From positions 4,332,501 through 4,396,500 of the forward strand of contig NZ_CP077683.1 in NCBI RefSeq assembly GCF_019063845.1: DNA of 64,000 nucleotides. The letters run 5' to 3'. Positions 50,649 through 59,375 of the stretch are shown here, piece by piece. The notes beneath the pieces are model-generated. The model did not search any database, had not been told where the DNA came from, and saw only the letters and a program-made list of their open reading frames with translations. Source of the DNA: Geomonas subterranea. Its GTDB lineage: Bacteria > Desulfobacterota > Desulfuromonadia > Geobacterales > Geobacteraceae. Positions within the stretch are counted from its first letter, which is position 1. The number at the start of each line of letters is the position of its first letter. Position numbers and translations under genes: made by a program.

Positions 50649-51188
50649 ATGGAGGCCGGGCCGGTCCCCGCCGCCGTCCTGCTCCCCCTGTTCCTGAAGA
50701 ACGGGGAATACCACATCCTCTTCACCAAGAGGACCACTCACCTCACCCACCACAGCGGCGAAATCTCCTTTCCCGGCGGGCGCTGCGAGGAAAGCGACCG
50801 GGACAGCGCGGATACCGCCACCCGGGAGGCCTGGGAGGAGGTCGGCATCGACCCCGCCGATGTCGAGATCCTGGGCGAGCTGGACGACTGCCACTCCATC
50901 CACAACTACCTGGTCACCCCCGTGGTCGGGATCTTCCCGGAAAACTACCTCCTCACCGTGAACGACGCCGAGATCGAACGCCTCATCGAGGTGCCGCTGG
51001 CGCACTTCTCCAAACCCGGCGTCTACCGTGTCGAGTACTGGGACCACAAGGGCTTCAAGAACTACCCCATGTACTTCTACCTTTACGGGGATGACGAGAT
51101 CTGGGGGCTTACCGCCCGCATACTGAAGAACTTCCTGGACGTGTTCTGGGGGGTGGAACAGGCGGGCGAGGAGTCGGAGCAGTTTTAG
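50649..51188 (+). CDS. Nudix hydrolase, CoA pyrophosphatase-like (NudL)
   Basis: A 179-residue form is given from the first ATG. The CoA-type motif and Nudix box run together: GEISFPGGRCEESDRD then TREAWEEVGI (about 38-64). The ATG has no ribosome-binding site, and the frame stays open upstream with plausible NudL N-terminal sequence (IRERLKASLAARRRVP). The true start may therefore be further 5', possibly a CTG at 50556 overlapping the rpe stop. It probably cleaves CoA or acyl-CoA to phosphopantetheine and ADP. Confidence 0.85.
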   Translation: MEAGPVPAAVLLPLFLKNGEYHILFTKRTTHLTHHSGEISFPGGRCEESDRDSADTATREAWEEVGIDPADVEILGELDDCHSIHNYLVTPVVGIFPENYLLTVNDAEIERLIEVPLAHFSKPGVYRVEYWDHKGFKNYPMYFYLYGDDEIWGLTARILKNFLDVFWGVEQAGEESEQF

Positions 51189-51211
51189 CGTGCCCCGGCG
51201 AGTAGGCTCCG

Positions 51212-51317
51212 AAGGGGGACAGACACTCTGCGGAGCCAGTCCCCCCTTCAGCGGTCGGGCCAGCAGCATCCTGTGAAAGGGGGACAGGCACCTTGCGGAG
51301 CCAGTCCCCTTTCAGTT
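51212..51317. repeat. Two copies of a GGGGACAG...GGAGCCAGTCCCC stem-loop repeat
   Basis: Copies at 51212-51250 and 51276-51317 share AGGGGGACAG(A/G)CAC...TGCGGAGCCAGTCCCC. Each forms a GGGGAC/GTCCCC hairpin. The right halves match the terminator at 20067. They lie between convergent genes and may terminate both. Confidence 0.75.
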
Positions 51318-51318
51318 T

Positions 51319-52527
51319 CTAGCGCGGTCCGGGCAGCAGCATCCTCTTCAGGTCGATGGCGAGACGCTTCTGCTCCTTTTGCAGCACGAAGCCCCGCTCG
51401 AGCACCCCTTCCTCGATTCCCTTCATGTGCAGCGCCCCCCATGGAACCACCACGGTGTCATAGCGCTCCAGCGCCCGGTCCAGGTTGCCGAGCAGCACCT
51501 GGTTGCGGCGGGTCAGGATGTCGTCCATGATCACCTCCTGCATCTGCGGGGTGACGTTTCGCTCCGCCCACCGGTTCAGGTTGAGCGCCGCCTCCGCGAA
51601 GGACGGGGTTTTTTGCAGCTCCTTGCCCACCTGGTCGAGAAAGCGGAGGGTTTCGGGGCGGAAGGTGCTCAGGTCGGTGTCGGCCACCAGGATGTCCGGC
51701 TGGTTTCCCGCCGCCTTGTCCGGCTCCTGAAGCTCCTCCTGGTCGATCATCCTCCCTGGAATCACGACCTTTTCCTGCGAGGCGAGCCCCAGAAAGCCCG
51801 CCACCTCCCGGTAATCGAAATGGTGCCGCAGCACCTGCTTTTGGTCGGTCACCCCTTCCGCCAGCACCACGGTCCGGCCGCTGGCGGGAACCCGTGCCAC
51901 GTCCTGGTAATACCCCTTCTCCCCGATATGGACCATTCCGGTCAGCCGCACCGTCTGGTTGCCCCGCCGGTACACCCGCTCGGCCAGATAGAGCCCGCGT
52001 GGCGTCACCCTGATGAAACCAGACGTGTTGGTGAGGGCCAGCGCGTCGGCCGCGAACAGGGACAGCGTCGCCAGTACGACGGGGAGGAGCACGACGTTGA
52101 CGGCTATGAAGAGCATGGTGTTCTTCGCGCCGAAGAACGGCCCCTCGAAGCGCCAGGGGGGGAGGGTGAGCCCCGGGTCCTTGCCGTCGCGATAGCGCGC
52201 GATCATGAGGGGCGGGACGCCGAGCTGCAGTGCTGACATCAAGATCGCGTAAAGCTTGGAGCTTCCGAGGGCGGGGAGGAGCCAGGCCGCCAGCGGGCAG
52301 ATGAACAGGAATGCTATCAACGGGACGAAGAGCTTCTTGGGGAGGCGCCGGTCGATTCCCAGGCAGAGGTAGAGGATGACGGCGAGGAGCAAGACCGTGT
52401 TGGCCACCTGCATCCTGAACATGGTGAGTTGGACCACCGGGGCGACCAGCGAGGAGAGTTCGTCCAGGACGGAAAGAAAGCCGTCGGCGAAGAAAAGGAT
52501 CAGGAAGATGTTGGCGAGGGATCTCAT
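51319..52527 (-). CDS. Membrane protein with TraB/TIKI-like C-terminal domain
   Basis: A 402-residue protein. The N-terminus has four to five membrane helices (about 1-110), a further one at about 137-160, and a soluble domain of about 230 residues. The soluble part begins VRLTGMVHIGEKGYYQDVA and VVLAEGVTD, a pattern like the GT.H and EGV motifs of the TraB/PrgY/TIKI superfamily, and ends with VVVPWGALHMKGIEEGVLERGF, again with a conserved His. This is a putative metal-dependent protease or related enzyme; the call is by motif memory. GGAGCACC precedes the ATG, which overlaps the stop of the upstream glycosylase gene. Confidence 0.7.
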   Translation of the reverse strand: MRSLANIFLILFFADGFLSVLDELSSLVAPVVQLTMFRMQVANTVLLLAVILYLCLGIDRRLPKKLFVPLIAFLFICPLAAWLLPALGSSKLYAILMSALQLGVPPLMIARYRDGKDPGLTLPPWRFEGPFFGAKNTMLFIAVNVVLLPVVLATLSLFAADALALTNTSGFIRVTPRGLYLAERVYRRGNQTVRLTGMVHIGEKGYYQDVARVPASGRTVVLAEGVTDQKQVLRHHFDYREVAGFLGLASQEKVVIPGRMIDQEELQEPDKAAGNQPDILVADTDLSTFRPETLRFLDQVGKELQKTPSFAEAALNLNRWAERNVTPQMQEVIMDDILTRRNQVLLGNLDRALERYDTVVVPWGALHMKGIEEGVLERGFVLQKEQKRLAIDLKRMLLPGPR

Positions 52528-53204
52528 GGTGCTCCGGGGGTAAGGGTGGCGTGGCTGCAGGCGTCGCGCAGCGGGCAGCCGTCGCAGCTGGGCCTTTTGC
52601 GGCAATGGCGCTTGCACTGTTCCACGATCAGTGCGTGGTACTCGTTGAACAGCGGGACCTCGTGCGGCAGGTGGTTCATGAAAAGTGAGCGCACGTGGTG
52701 ATAGTCGTCCTTCTCGTCGACGAGGCCGAGCCTGGAAAAGAGGCGCCGGGTATAGGCGTCCACCACGAAGGATGGTTTTTCGCCTGCGTAGAGCAGGATC
52801 GAGTCGCAGGTCTCGGGGCCGATGCCGCGCACCGCGATCAGTTCACCGCGCAGCGTCTCCCAACTTGCGGCAAACATCGCTTCCAGGGTGCCGTGGCGCT
52901 GCAACAGCCACTCCACGAATCCTTTCAGCCGGACGCTCTTCACGTTGAAAAAGCCGGAGGGACGGATCTGCTCGGCGAGGACGTCGTGGCTGGCGGCGCT
53001 GACCGCCTCGATGGAGAGGAGTCCCTCCCGTTTCATGTTGGCTATCGCCTTCTCGACGTTGTTCCAGTTGGTGTTTTGGGTCAGGATGGCGCCGACACAG
53101 ACCTCGAAGGGGGAGTCGGCGGGCCACCAGTTGAGGGCGCCGTAGCGCCGGTACAAGGAATCGTAGATTTCGAGCAGGCGGGTTTGTGGTTGCTTTGCTG
53201 CCAA
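52524..53204 (-). CDS. HhH-GPD DNA glycosylase, endonuclease III/MagIII-like
   Basis: A 226-residue base-excision repair protein. HhH motif AVRGIGPETCDSIL (about 124-137), catalytic Asp D149 in SFVVDAYTRRLF, and a C-terminal [4Fe-4S] cysteine cluster (C201, C207, C210, C216, with an extra C197). The Lys that gives endonuclease III its lyase activity (GxGxKT) is Glu131 here, so it is likely a monofunctional glycosylase such as the 3-methyladenine enzyme MagIII. Overlaps the membrane-protein gene downstream. Confidence 0.88.
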   Translation of the reverse strand: MAAKQPQTRLLEIYDSLYRRYGALNWWPADSPFEVCVGAILTQNTNWNNVEKAIANMKREGLLSIEAVSAASHDVLAEQIRPSGFFNVKSVRLKGFVEWLLQRHGTLEAMFAASWETLRGELIAVRGIGPETCDSILLYAGEKPSFVVDAYTRRLFSRLGLVDEKDDYHHVRSLFMNHLPHEVPLFNEYHALIVEQCKRHCRKRPSCDGCPLRDACSHATLTPGAP

Positions 53205-53412
53205 CTGCTTCTCTCCGGGCCGGGGGATGTGCCGATGGCGGGGGGATTCCCGCGCCGGCGGCCGACCTGGCTACGGTAGCAGCATTGCGCCCTTCGTGTC
53301 CAGAGGTTCGTCGTCCGTCGCCGTAGGATGGCGACTCCCACCCCCGCGAGGGGAGGGGGCTGGGGGATGGGACCACGGGGCCTGCTCAGGATTTCCCTGA
53401 GACGTCCAAAAC

Positions 53413-53443
53413 GAAAGGGCCGGCTGGTAGAGCCGGCCCTTCC
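53413..53443 (-). terminator. Terminator of the gamma carbonic anhydrase gene
   Basis: Stem GAAAGGGCCGGCT pairing with AGCCGGCCCTTCC around GGTAG. The minus strand ends in TTTCGTTTT, 27 bases past the stop. Confidence 0.75.
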
Positions 53444-53469
53444 TGGCGTTGTTTATTGCTGAGGCGAAG

Positions 53470-54033
53470 CTAGGGGGTGTTGTTGAGGTTCTGCGCTTCG
53501 GTGGCGGCGTCCTCGAGATACTCCCTGGAATACCTGACGTAATTGCCGGCGGAGCGTCCCAGCCAGGCGATCTCGTTCTCGGTGAGGTCCCGCTTGTACT
53601 TGGCGGGTGAGCCGACCCAGAGGGTGCCGGGGGGGATGACGGTCCCTTCGGTGACCAGGGCGCGGGCGCCGACGAGCGCACCCTTGCCGACCACGGCCTT
53701 GTCCATGATCATGGCCTGCATGCCGATGAAGGCGCCGTCCTCGATGGTGCAGCCGTGCAGGGTGACGCTGTGCCCCACGGTGACGTCGTTGCCGATGACC
53801 AGCGGAGCGCCCGGGTCCTCGGCGTGCTTTTTATGGGTGACGTGCAGCATGGAGAGATCCTGGATGTTGGTCCGGTCCCCGATGCTGATCGAGTTCACGT
53901 CGCCACGCACCACGCAGTTGTACCAGATGCTCGCTTCCTTGCCGATAGTCACGTCGCCGATGACGACGGCCCCCTCCGCGATGAAGGCGGACGGGTCGAT
54001 CTTGGGGCGCATGCCTTTGAAGGGGCGGATCAT
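53470..54033 (-). CDS. Gamma-class carbonic anhydrase family protein
   Basis: A 187-residue left-handed beta-helix protein with hexapeptide repeats. Zinc ligands H67, H88 and H93 have the family spacing (HVTHKKH; TVGHSVTLHG). The start is the ATG behind AGGAGAAGGCAT; the longer frame upstream runs through a pyrimidine-rich repeat. YrdA/PaaY-type relatives are carbonic anhydrases or acyltransferase-like. The last 20 residues are helical. Downstream of nadA on the same strand. Confidence 0.88.
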   Translation of the reverse strand: MIRPFKGMRPKIDPSAFIAEGAVVIGDVTIGKEASIWYNCVVRGDVNSISIGDRTNIQDLSMLHVTHKKHAEDPGAPLVIGNDVTVGHSVTLHGCTIEDGAFIGMQAMIMDKAVVGKGALVGARALVTEGTVIPPGTLWVGSPAKYKRDLTENEIAWLGRSAGNYVRYSREYLEDAATEAQNLNNTP

Positions 54034-54199
54034 ATGCCTTCTCCTGTGTTTCGTGCACTCCCTTTCCCTCTGGTGGGGAGTGTTTGTTCTACTCTCCCCT
54101 AGGGGGAGTGCTTCGTCTAATCTCTCTCTCCCTCTGAGGGAGCTTCGTCTACTCTCCCTCTCCCTCTGGGAGAGGGGAGCCTCGGGCCAGAGGGGCAAG

Positions 54200-55114
54200 C
54201 TAGTCCCTCGGGATGGCGAGCATCCGGTCCAGGGCGCGCTTGGCCGGGATACGGACCTCTTCGGGGACCTTGACCACGGGGCTCATGCTCACCAGCGCCT
54301 CGTGCACGTCCTCGAGCGAGGTGAGTTTCATGTTAGGACAGATGAGGGCCGGGGAGGCGAGGATGAACTCCTTGTCCGGGTTCTCACGCTTGAGCCGCCA
54401 CAGGATGCCCGCCTCGGTGCCGATGATAAAGCGCTTGGCGTCGCTCTTCTTGCAGTAATCGTACATGCCGGTGGTCGAGCAGACGTGGTCGGCGAGCGCC
54501 ACCACGGCCGGATTGCACTCGGGGTGGCAGACAAACGGCGCCCCGGGGTTCTGCGCCTTCAATTCCTTGACCACCTCCGGACGCAGCCGCTCGTGAGTCG
54601 GACAGTAACCCTCCCACAGGTGGAACTTCTTGTCCGTGAAGCGGGCCACGTAGCTCCCGAGATTCTTGTCCGGGGCGAAGATGATCTCCTTCTCGGTCAT
54701 GGATTGCACGACCTTGAGGGCATTGGCGGAGGTGCAGCAGATGTCGCTCTCGGCCTTGACCGCGGCAGAGGAGTTCACGTAGGTGACCACCGGCACGCCG
54801 GGAAGCTGGGCCTTCAGTTTCTTCAGCTCGTCGGCCGAAACCATGTCGGCCATGGGGCAACCCGCATCGAGGCGGGGGAGAAGTACGGTCTTGTCCGGTG
54901 CCAGTATCGAGGCTGATTCGGCCATGAAGTGCACGCCGCAGAAGACGATCACCTCGGCATCAGTCTTGGCGGCCTCCATGGAAAGGGCCAGCGAGTCTCC
55001 GGTTATGTCAGCGATCTCCTGCACTTCGTCACGCATGTAGTTGTGTGCCAGGAGCACGGCTTTGCGCTCTTTGAGCAGCGCTTTAATATCCGCCTTTAAA
55101 GATTCCTGCGTCAT
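54200..55114 (-). CDS. nadA: Quinolinate synthase A
   Basis: A 304-residue [4Fe-4S] enzyme of NAD biosynthesis that condenses iminoaspartate with dihydroxyacetone phosphate. Cluster ligands are C86 (DAGCPMADM), C171 (WEGYCPTHE) and C259 (PALICPN), spaced as in characterised NadA proteins. [13 protein letters not shown] is also conserved. I start at the ATG; a TTG five codons upstream is the alternative. No nadB or nadC is nearby. Confidence 0.94.
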   Translation of the reverse strand: MTQESLKADIKALLKERKAVLLAHNYMRDEVQEIADITGDSLALSMEAAKTDAEVIVFCGVHFMAESASILAPDKTVLLPRLDAGCPMADMVSADELKKLKAQLPGVPVVTYVNSSAAVKAESDICCTSANALKVVQSMTEKEIIFAPDKNLGSYVARFTDKKFHLWEGYCPTHERLRPEVVKELKAQNPGAPFVCHPECNPAVVALADHVCSTTGMYDYCKKSDAKRFIIGTEAGILWRLKRENPDKEFILASPALICPNMKLTSLEDVHEALVSMSPVVKVPEEVRIPAKRALDRMLAIPRD

Positions 55115-55226
55115 GTTTGTCACCACCAAAATCTGTCTTTCTCATTTGAAATATATGGTAAACAGGACCGATAGTAGACAATGTTCGGGATCATGTCAAA
55201 CCAATTAAGGTCCTACCTTTGCAAGC

Positions 55227-55255
55227 TTGACACCCGTCGGTAAAACCTCTATTAT
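55227..55255 (+). promoter_or_regulatory. Sigma70 promoter of the tatA/B-type gene
   Basis: TTGACA, a 17-bp spacer and TATTAT, near consensus, about 60 bases upstream of the ATG. Confidence 0.75.
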
Positions 55256-55315
55256 TTTTTACAATTTTTGTATGACAAACGCGTGTTTGAACGCACACCA
55301 AGCGAGGTAGATAGT

Positions 55316-55645
55316 ATGTTCGGAATCGGGATGCCTGAACTGGTCATAATTTTGGTCATAGCGCTCATCGTCATCGGACCGCAGAAGCTGCCGGACCTGG
55401 CGAAGTCGCTGGGGAAGGGGTTGGCGGAGTTCAAGAAGGCGACCGACGACTTCAAGCAGACCATAGAGGCCGACAGCAGGACCGAAGAGGAAAAGGAGCA
55501 CCTGGCGAAGCTCGCCGAGGCCAAGAAGAAGGCTGAGGAGGAGAAGGTGCGCGAGGCCGAGGAACTGAAGGCCAAGGTCGAGGGTACCGCTGCCGCCGAG
55601 CCGGCGGCTGCCGCAGCCGCCGTGGAAGCGGAGAAGAAAGCCTAG
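55316..55645 (+). CDS. tatA: Twin-arginine translocase TatA/TatB-family protein
   Basis: A 109-residue protein. A single N-terminal membrane helix (about 5-21, [17 protein letters not shown]), then an amphipathic helix ([18 protein letters not shown]), then a long charged coiled tail ending in Ala-rich sequence. The MFGIGMPEL start and conserved FxKGLxEFKKA-type segment support TatA, while the long acidic tail is more TatB-like. GAGGTAGATAGT precedes the ATG. tatC is not adjacent. The gene has its own promoter and terminator. Confidence 0.88.
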   Translation: MFGIGMPELVIILVIALIVIGPQKLPDLAKSLGKGLAEFKKATDDFKQTIEADSRTEEEKEHLAKLAEAKKKAEEEKVREAEELKAKVEGTAAAEPAAAAAAVEAEKKA

Positions 55646-55667
55646 TCTCTCCTCAATATCTGCACGT

Positions 55668-55696
55668 GAAAAAGGCGGGGTAACCCCGCCTTTTTC
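55668..55696 (+). terminator. Rho-independent terminator
   Basis: Perfect 13-bp stem GAAAAAGGCGGGG with complement around a TAA loop, ending TTTTTC. Confidence 0.9.
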
Positions 55697-55747
55697 TTAT
55701 TGAGCTGATAACCCAGCACCCGCCGCGGGGCGGGCACAGGTGACGCC

Positions 55748-56167
55748 ATGTTCAACTGGTTTCGGAGCAAGAAAGAGGAAATCCGGTTCGCCGATAGCGC
55801 CGCCGCCTTCGCGCACGCCTGCTCCATCGGCTATACCCCACTCATCGGCGGTCTGGTTCCGGCGCTGGTGGAGGAGTCCGGCGGCTTGAACCGCGACGGC
55901 GAACGGTCCTTCCTGATCAGCCTGGCCGCCCCGGCCGGGGAGGTGAAACTCTGGAGCTGCACCCTCAAGGGGGCGCCAGGCTACCCGGAAGAGGGGGAGT
56001 TCGTCGGCTTCCGGATCGTCACCATCGCCTCGGACCTTCCCGATCCCGTCAACCTGATCGGTTACATCGCCTGCCGGCTCGAGCCGAGGCTGGTGCCGGG
56101 CAAGGGATGGGCCGTGGCGCAGAACTACACCCCCGAAAACATCAAGCCCGACTTCCGCCCCATGTAG
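55748..56167 (+). CDS. Conserved hypothetical protein
   Basis: A 139-residue soluble protein. A short basic N-terminus (FNWFRSKKEEIRF) is followed by mixed strands (LVPALVEESGG; SFLISLAAPAGEVKLWSC; FVGFRIVTIASDLPDP). No motif is recognised. AGGTGACGCC precedes the ATG. It is 51 bp downstream of the terminator of the tat gene, so it needs its own promoter. Confidence 0.7.
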   Translation: MFNWFRSKKEEIRFADSAAAFAHACSIGYTPLIGGLVPALVEESGGLNRDGERSFLISLAAPAGEVKLWSCTLKGAPGYPEEGEFVGFRIVTIASDLPDPVNLIGYIACRLEPRLVPGKGWAVAQNYTPENIKPDFRPM

Positions 56168-56175
56168 GTAAAGGC

Positions 56176-56200
56176 GGGCGAATGATTATTCGCCCCTACA
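56176..56200. repeat. Single-arm GTAGGGGCGAATAAT repeat
   Basis: GGGCGAATGATTATTCGCCC CTACA, right arm only, no partner arm nearby. Confidence 0.8.
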
Positions 56201-56239
56201 CCCCGACAACATCAACCCCCGATTCCCGGCCCATATAGC

Positions 56240-56428
56240 CTATTTCTGCGCCAAAACCAGCTCGGCCGGGACCGGCTCGCTCTCCCAGGTGATTTCCGGG
56301 TAGAGGGACTTGTCCAGCTTCAAGTAGGTGCCATCCACCCCCGTTTCCGCCCACCAGCATTCGTTCCCTTTCACCGGGAGCTTGTCGAAAAGGTACAGGT
56401 CGTTGTTCTTGTCTCTGGCGAGGAACAT
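56240..56428 (-). CDS. Small conserved hypothetical protein
   Basis: A 62-residue acidic protein with AAAAGGAGAAGCACC before the ATG. It begins MFLARDKNNDLYLFDKLP, then a Trp-rich middle (ECWWAETGVDGTY). The pattern resembles small single-domain beta proteins seen in many genomes as uncharacterised, some phage-associated. The function is unknown. Confidence 0.7.
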   Translation of the reverse strand: MFLARDKNNDLYLFDKLPVKGNECWWAETGVDGTYLKLDKSLYPEITWESEPVPAELVLAQK

Positions 56429-56470
56429 GGTGCTTCTCCTTTTTCCGTGGCGGCCGCTGCCGCAAACGGG

Positions 56471-56500
56471 AAGGCCCCCCCGCTCTGGCAGGAGGGCCTT
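56471..56500 (-). terminator. Possible terminator after cpoB
   Basis: AAGGCCC/GGGCCTT outer stem with a mismatched C-rich inner part, 25 bases past the cpoB stop. There is no T tract on the minus strand, so it is weak. Confidence 0.4.
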
Positions 56501-56524
56501 TCGGTAATCCGTCCTTGGCTTTCG

Positions 56525-57376
56525 CTACTTGATCTTGAACTTGTCTCTGGCGATCTTAGCCTCTTCCGATTTCGGATGCTCATCCACCAGCTTCTTCAGG
56601 ATGTAGGCGGCGCTCTTGCTGTCCCCCAACTCCCTGAAGGCCATCCCCTGTTTCAGCATGGCGGCGGGAGCCTTCTCCTTGTCCGGGTAGTTCTTGATGA
56701 CCTCCTGGAACTCCAGCACCGCCTGCTCGTAGTTCTTCTCCTGGTAATAGCTCTCGCCGATCCAGTACTGGGCGTTGGCGGCCAGGTTGTGCTTGGGGTA
56801 CTGCACCAGGAAGCTGGCGAAGAACTCGCGGGCTTTGGCGCCCTGTCCGGCCTTGAGGGCGTCCTGTCCCTGCTGGTACAGCTGCTCGGGGGACTTGAGC
56901 GCAGCGGCCGCCTTCGCCTGCTGCTCCTCGATCCCTTTCTCCAGCTTGGCCATGCGCGCCTCGAGCGCGCCCAGCCTCTTGTTCAGGTCTTCCTTCAAAA
57001 GGGCGATGTCGTCGGCCGGCTTCTGGGCCAGGATGCGGACGTCATCGACCTTGCCGGTCAGAAGTTGCATGTCCACCCTGGCGCTCTCCAGGGTCGCCTG
57101 CAGGTCCGCTCCACCCTTGCGAATGGAGGCCATATCCTTTTGGTACCCCGCCATGTCCGCCTGCAGCGCCTCCAGGCTCTGCCGGTAGCCGGCCAGGGAC
57201 TTTTCCACCCCTTCCTTCACCTCGCCGCGAACCTCGTTCAACCCACGGTCCAGCGTGAAAAGACGGTTTTTGATCTCGTCGTTGTCGCGGCGCACCGATT
57301 CCAGATCGCTTTGGCTGGCGCAGCCGAAAATGGTGAGAATAGCCAGCGCTCCCAGCGCCCCCCTCGTAAACGTCAT
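56525..57376 (-). CDS. cpoB: Tol-Pal system protein CpoB (YbgF)
   Basis: A 283-residue periplasmic protein. Lipobox LTIFGC puts Cys19 as the anchor, unlike the soluble E. coli CpoB. A long coiled coil (about 25-155) is followed by three TPR-like repeats (about 164-280; LYQQGQDALKAGQGAKARE, NAQYWIGESYYQEKNYEQAV, AMLKQGMAFRELGD). It coordinates outer-membrane constriction with peptidoglycan synthesis. A terminator separates it from pal. Confidence 0.92.
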   Translation of the reverse strand: MTFTRGALGALAILTIFGCASQSDLESVRRDNDEIKNRLFTLDRGLNEVRGEVKEGVEKSLAGYRQSLEALQADMAGYQKDMASIRKGGADLQATLESARVDMQLLTGKVDDVRILAQKPADDIALLKEDLNKRLGALEARMAKLEKGIEEQQAKAAAALKSPEQLYQQGQDALKAGQGAKAREFFASFLVQYPKHNLAANAQYWIGESYYQEKNYEQAVLEFQEVIKNYPDKEKAPAAMLKQGMAFRELGDSKSAAYILKKLVDEHPKSEEAKIARDKFKIK

Positions 57377-57403
57377 GTCAAACCTCCTCCCGGGACGGTC
57401 GAT

Positions 57404-57429
57404 AAAAAAAGGAGCCCGAAGGCTCCTTT
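57404..57429 (-). terminator. Rho-independent terminator between pal and cpoB
   Basis: AAAGGAGCC-TTCG-GGCTCCTTT followed by further T on the minus strand, just past the pal stop. Confidence 0.85.
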
Positions 57430-57446
57430 GAGCTGCGTGGCAAACG

Positions 57447-58040
57447 TCACTTCACTACGACGAACTCGTCCCTTCTGTTCTTGCTCCAGGCAGCCTCGTC
57501 GTGGCCGGAATCGACCGGCTTCTCTTCGCCGTAGCTGATGGTGGCGATGCGCTCGGAGGAGATGCCCAGGTTCACCAGGTAGTCCTTGGCTGCCTTGGCC
57601 CTTCTTTCGCCCAGCGCCATGTTGTAGTCGTCGGAGCCGCGCTCGTCACAGTTCCCCTCGATACGGATCTTGACCGACGACTGACGGCTCAGGTACTCCG
57701 CGTTCTTGGTGAGGGTGTTGCGGGAGTCCTCGGAGAGGTCGGAAGAATCGAAGTTGAAGTAGATCTTCTGCAACTGGCCCTGCAGGTCTCCCGCCGGCGC
57801 CTTCTGGGTCTCACGGACGGGTTCCTGCGCCACCACCGGTTCACGTACCGGGGTCTGTTCGGTGACCGGTGCTTTCTGCGTTTCCGGCCGCTCCTGGGCC
57901 GGTTTAGCTGTTTCGGAGGCGGGGGCCGTGACTGACGGAGCGGGCTCCTCGGTTTTGACCAGATCCTTTTTGGCGCAGCCTCCAGCTACCAAAGCTCCCA
58001 TGCAAAGAACAACGAGGCATCCGGCGATATTCTTGCGCAT
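57447..58040 (-). CDS. pal: Peptidoglycan-associated lipoprotein Pal
   Basis: A 197-residue outer-membrane lipoprotein. Lipobox LVAGGC with Cys22. A Pro/Glu/Thr-rich linker (about 23-85) is unusually long. The C-terminal OmpA-like peptidoglycan-binding domain (about 88-197) has YFNFDSSDLSED and GNCDERGSDDYNMALGERRA. The start is the ATG behind GGAGTGGGGA. Confidence 0.95.
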   Translation of the reverse strand: MRKNIAGCLVVLCMGALVAGGCAKKDLVKTEEPAPSVTAPASETAKPAQERPETQKAPVTEQTPVREPVVAQEPVRETQKAPAGDLQGQLQKIYFNFDSSDLSEDSRNTLTKNAEYLSRQSSVKIRIEGNCDERGSDDYNMALGERRAKAAKDYLVNLGISSERIATISYGEEKPVDSGHDEAAWSKNRRDEFVVVK

Positions 58041-58152
58041 TCCCCACTCCTTTTGATTATGGAATATGAGCATCGCTGCTCCCGATGCCCTTGAAAAAAA
58101 CGAATGAAGTATACCCACGTTTTCCTGGTTAATCAACGATCACTATCAGACC

Positions 58153-59373
58153 TTACCAGTTCACCGACCATGTCGGGTGCGTGTTCAGTGCCCGGTCCGG
58201 AGAGATTCTGGTCTGCCCGCTGCCGTCGGCGCGCATCAGGTACAGCCCCTCGCCGCCGTCGCGGGTGGAACTGAAGACGATGAAGCGGCCGTCCGGAGAA
58301 TAGCGCGGATGCTCGTTGCTACCCGCGCTGGTCAGCTGGGTGTCCCCTGAGCCATCCGGGTTTATGGCGTAGATCTGGAAGCCGCCTTCCTTGCGCGCGT
58401 ACACGATACGGTCCCCCTTTGGCGACCAGCGCGGCGTCACGTTGTAGGCGCCGTTGGTGGTGAGGCGCCTGAGGTTCCCGCCGTTGGCGTCCATCACGAA
58501 GATCTGCGGTTTGCCCATCCGGTCGGAGACGAAGGCGACCCGGGAGCCGTCGGGAGACCATGCGGGGGAGACGTCGATGGCGTGGTTGTTGGTGAGCCGC
58601 ACCGCTTCCTTGCCGTCCCGGCCGATCTGGTAGATCTCGGAGTTGCCGTCCTTGGAAAGGACCAGGGCGATCTTGTTGCCATCCGGTGAGAACACACCCA
58701 TCGCGTTCAAGCCGCTGCGGGACGAAACCCGCGCCTCCTGCCCGGTGAAAAGCTCGCGCCGGTACAGGTCGGGGTTCCCCTTCTTGTACGAGGTGTAGAT
58801 GAGCTCCTTGCCGGAAGGGGCGAAATCGGGATAGAGGTTGATCGAGCCGTTGTTGGTGAGCCGCTGCGGGTTGTGCCCGTCGTAGTCCATGATGAAGATC
58901 TCCTTGTTGCCGGAGACCTTCGAGACGTAGGCTATCTTGCCGGTGAAGGGGCCCTTGGCGCCGGTCAGCACGCGCAGCACCTCGTCGGAGAAGGCGTGCC
59001 CCATGCGGCGCAGGTCCTTCACTCTGCCGCTGTAGCGCTTGGCGATCACCTCCCGGTGCAGCACCTGGTCGACCAGGCGGCACTCGATGATGGCCGTGTC
59101 ACCCTGTACCCCGTAGGCGCTCTTCAGAAGAAGGGCACCCGCTGCCTCGCTGGGCGCGATCTCGAAGGGGCCGGCGATGCCGAGGTCGAAGCCGAACAGT
59201 TCGGGGAGCTCACGCGCCACCTCGGCGGGGAGGGAGCCGGAGAGCGCCGTGGTCGGGGCGATGGCGAGCTTCAACTTCCCGGTGGTCGGGGCGGTGACGT
59301 CGAGGTAACTCTCCGCCGCGAAGCTCTGAGGTCCCAGAAGCAGTAACAGCAGTAGTAAGATGATTTTCATCAT
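58153..59373 (-). CDS. tolB: Tol-Pal system beta-propeller protein TolB
   Basis: A 406-residue periplasmic protein. Signal peptide about 1-19. N-terminal domain about 20-150, then a six-bladed WD40-like propeller with repeated SPDGxxIAF/YxxxxxGxxxIY motifs (SPAWSPDGSRVAFVSDRMGK is the clearest). It starts 2 bp after tolA's stop and has two possible ATGs. Confidence 0.96.
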   Translation of the reverse strand: MMKIILLLLLLLLGPQSFAAESYLDVTAPTTGKLKLAIAPTTALSGSLPAEVARELPELFGFDLGIAGPFEIAPSEAAGALLLKSAYGVQGDTAIIECRLVDQVLHREVIAKRYSGRVKDLRRMGHAFSDEVLRVLTGAKGPFTGKIAYVSKVSGNKEIFIMDYDGHNPQRLTNNGSINLYPDFAPSGKELIYTSYKKGNPDLYRRELFTGQEARVSSRSGLNAMGVFSPDGNKIALVLSKDGNSEIYQIGRDGKEAVRLTNNHAIDVSPAWSPDGSRVAFVSDRMGKPQIFVMDANGGNLRRLTTNGAYNVTPRWSPKGDRIVYARKEGGFQIYAINPDGSGDTQLTSAGSNEHPRYSPDGRFIVFSSTRDGGEGLYLMRADGSGQTRISPDRALNTHPTWSVNW

Positions 59374-59375
59374 AT

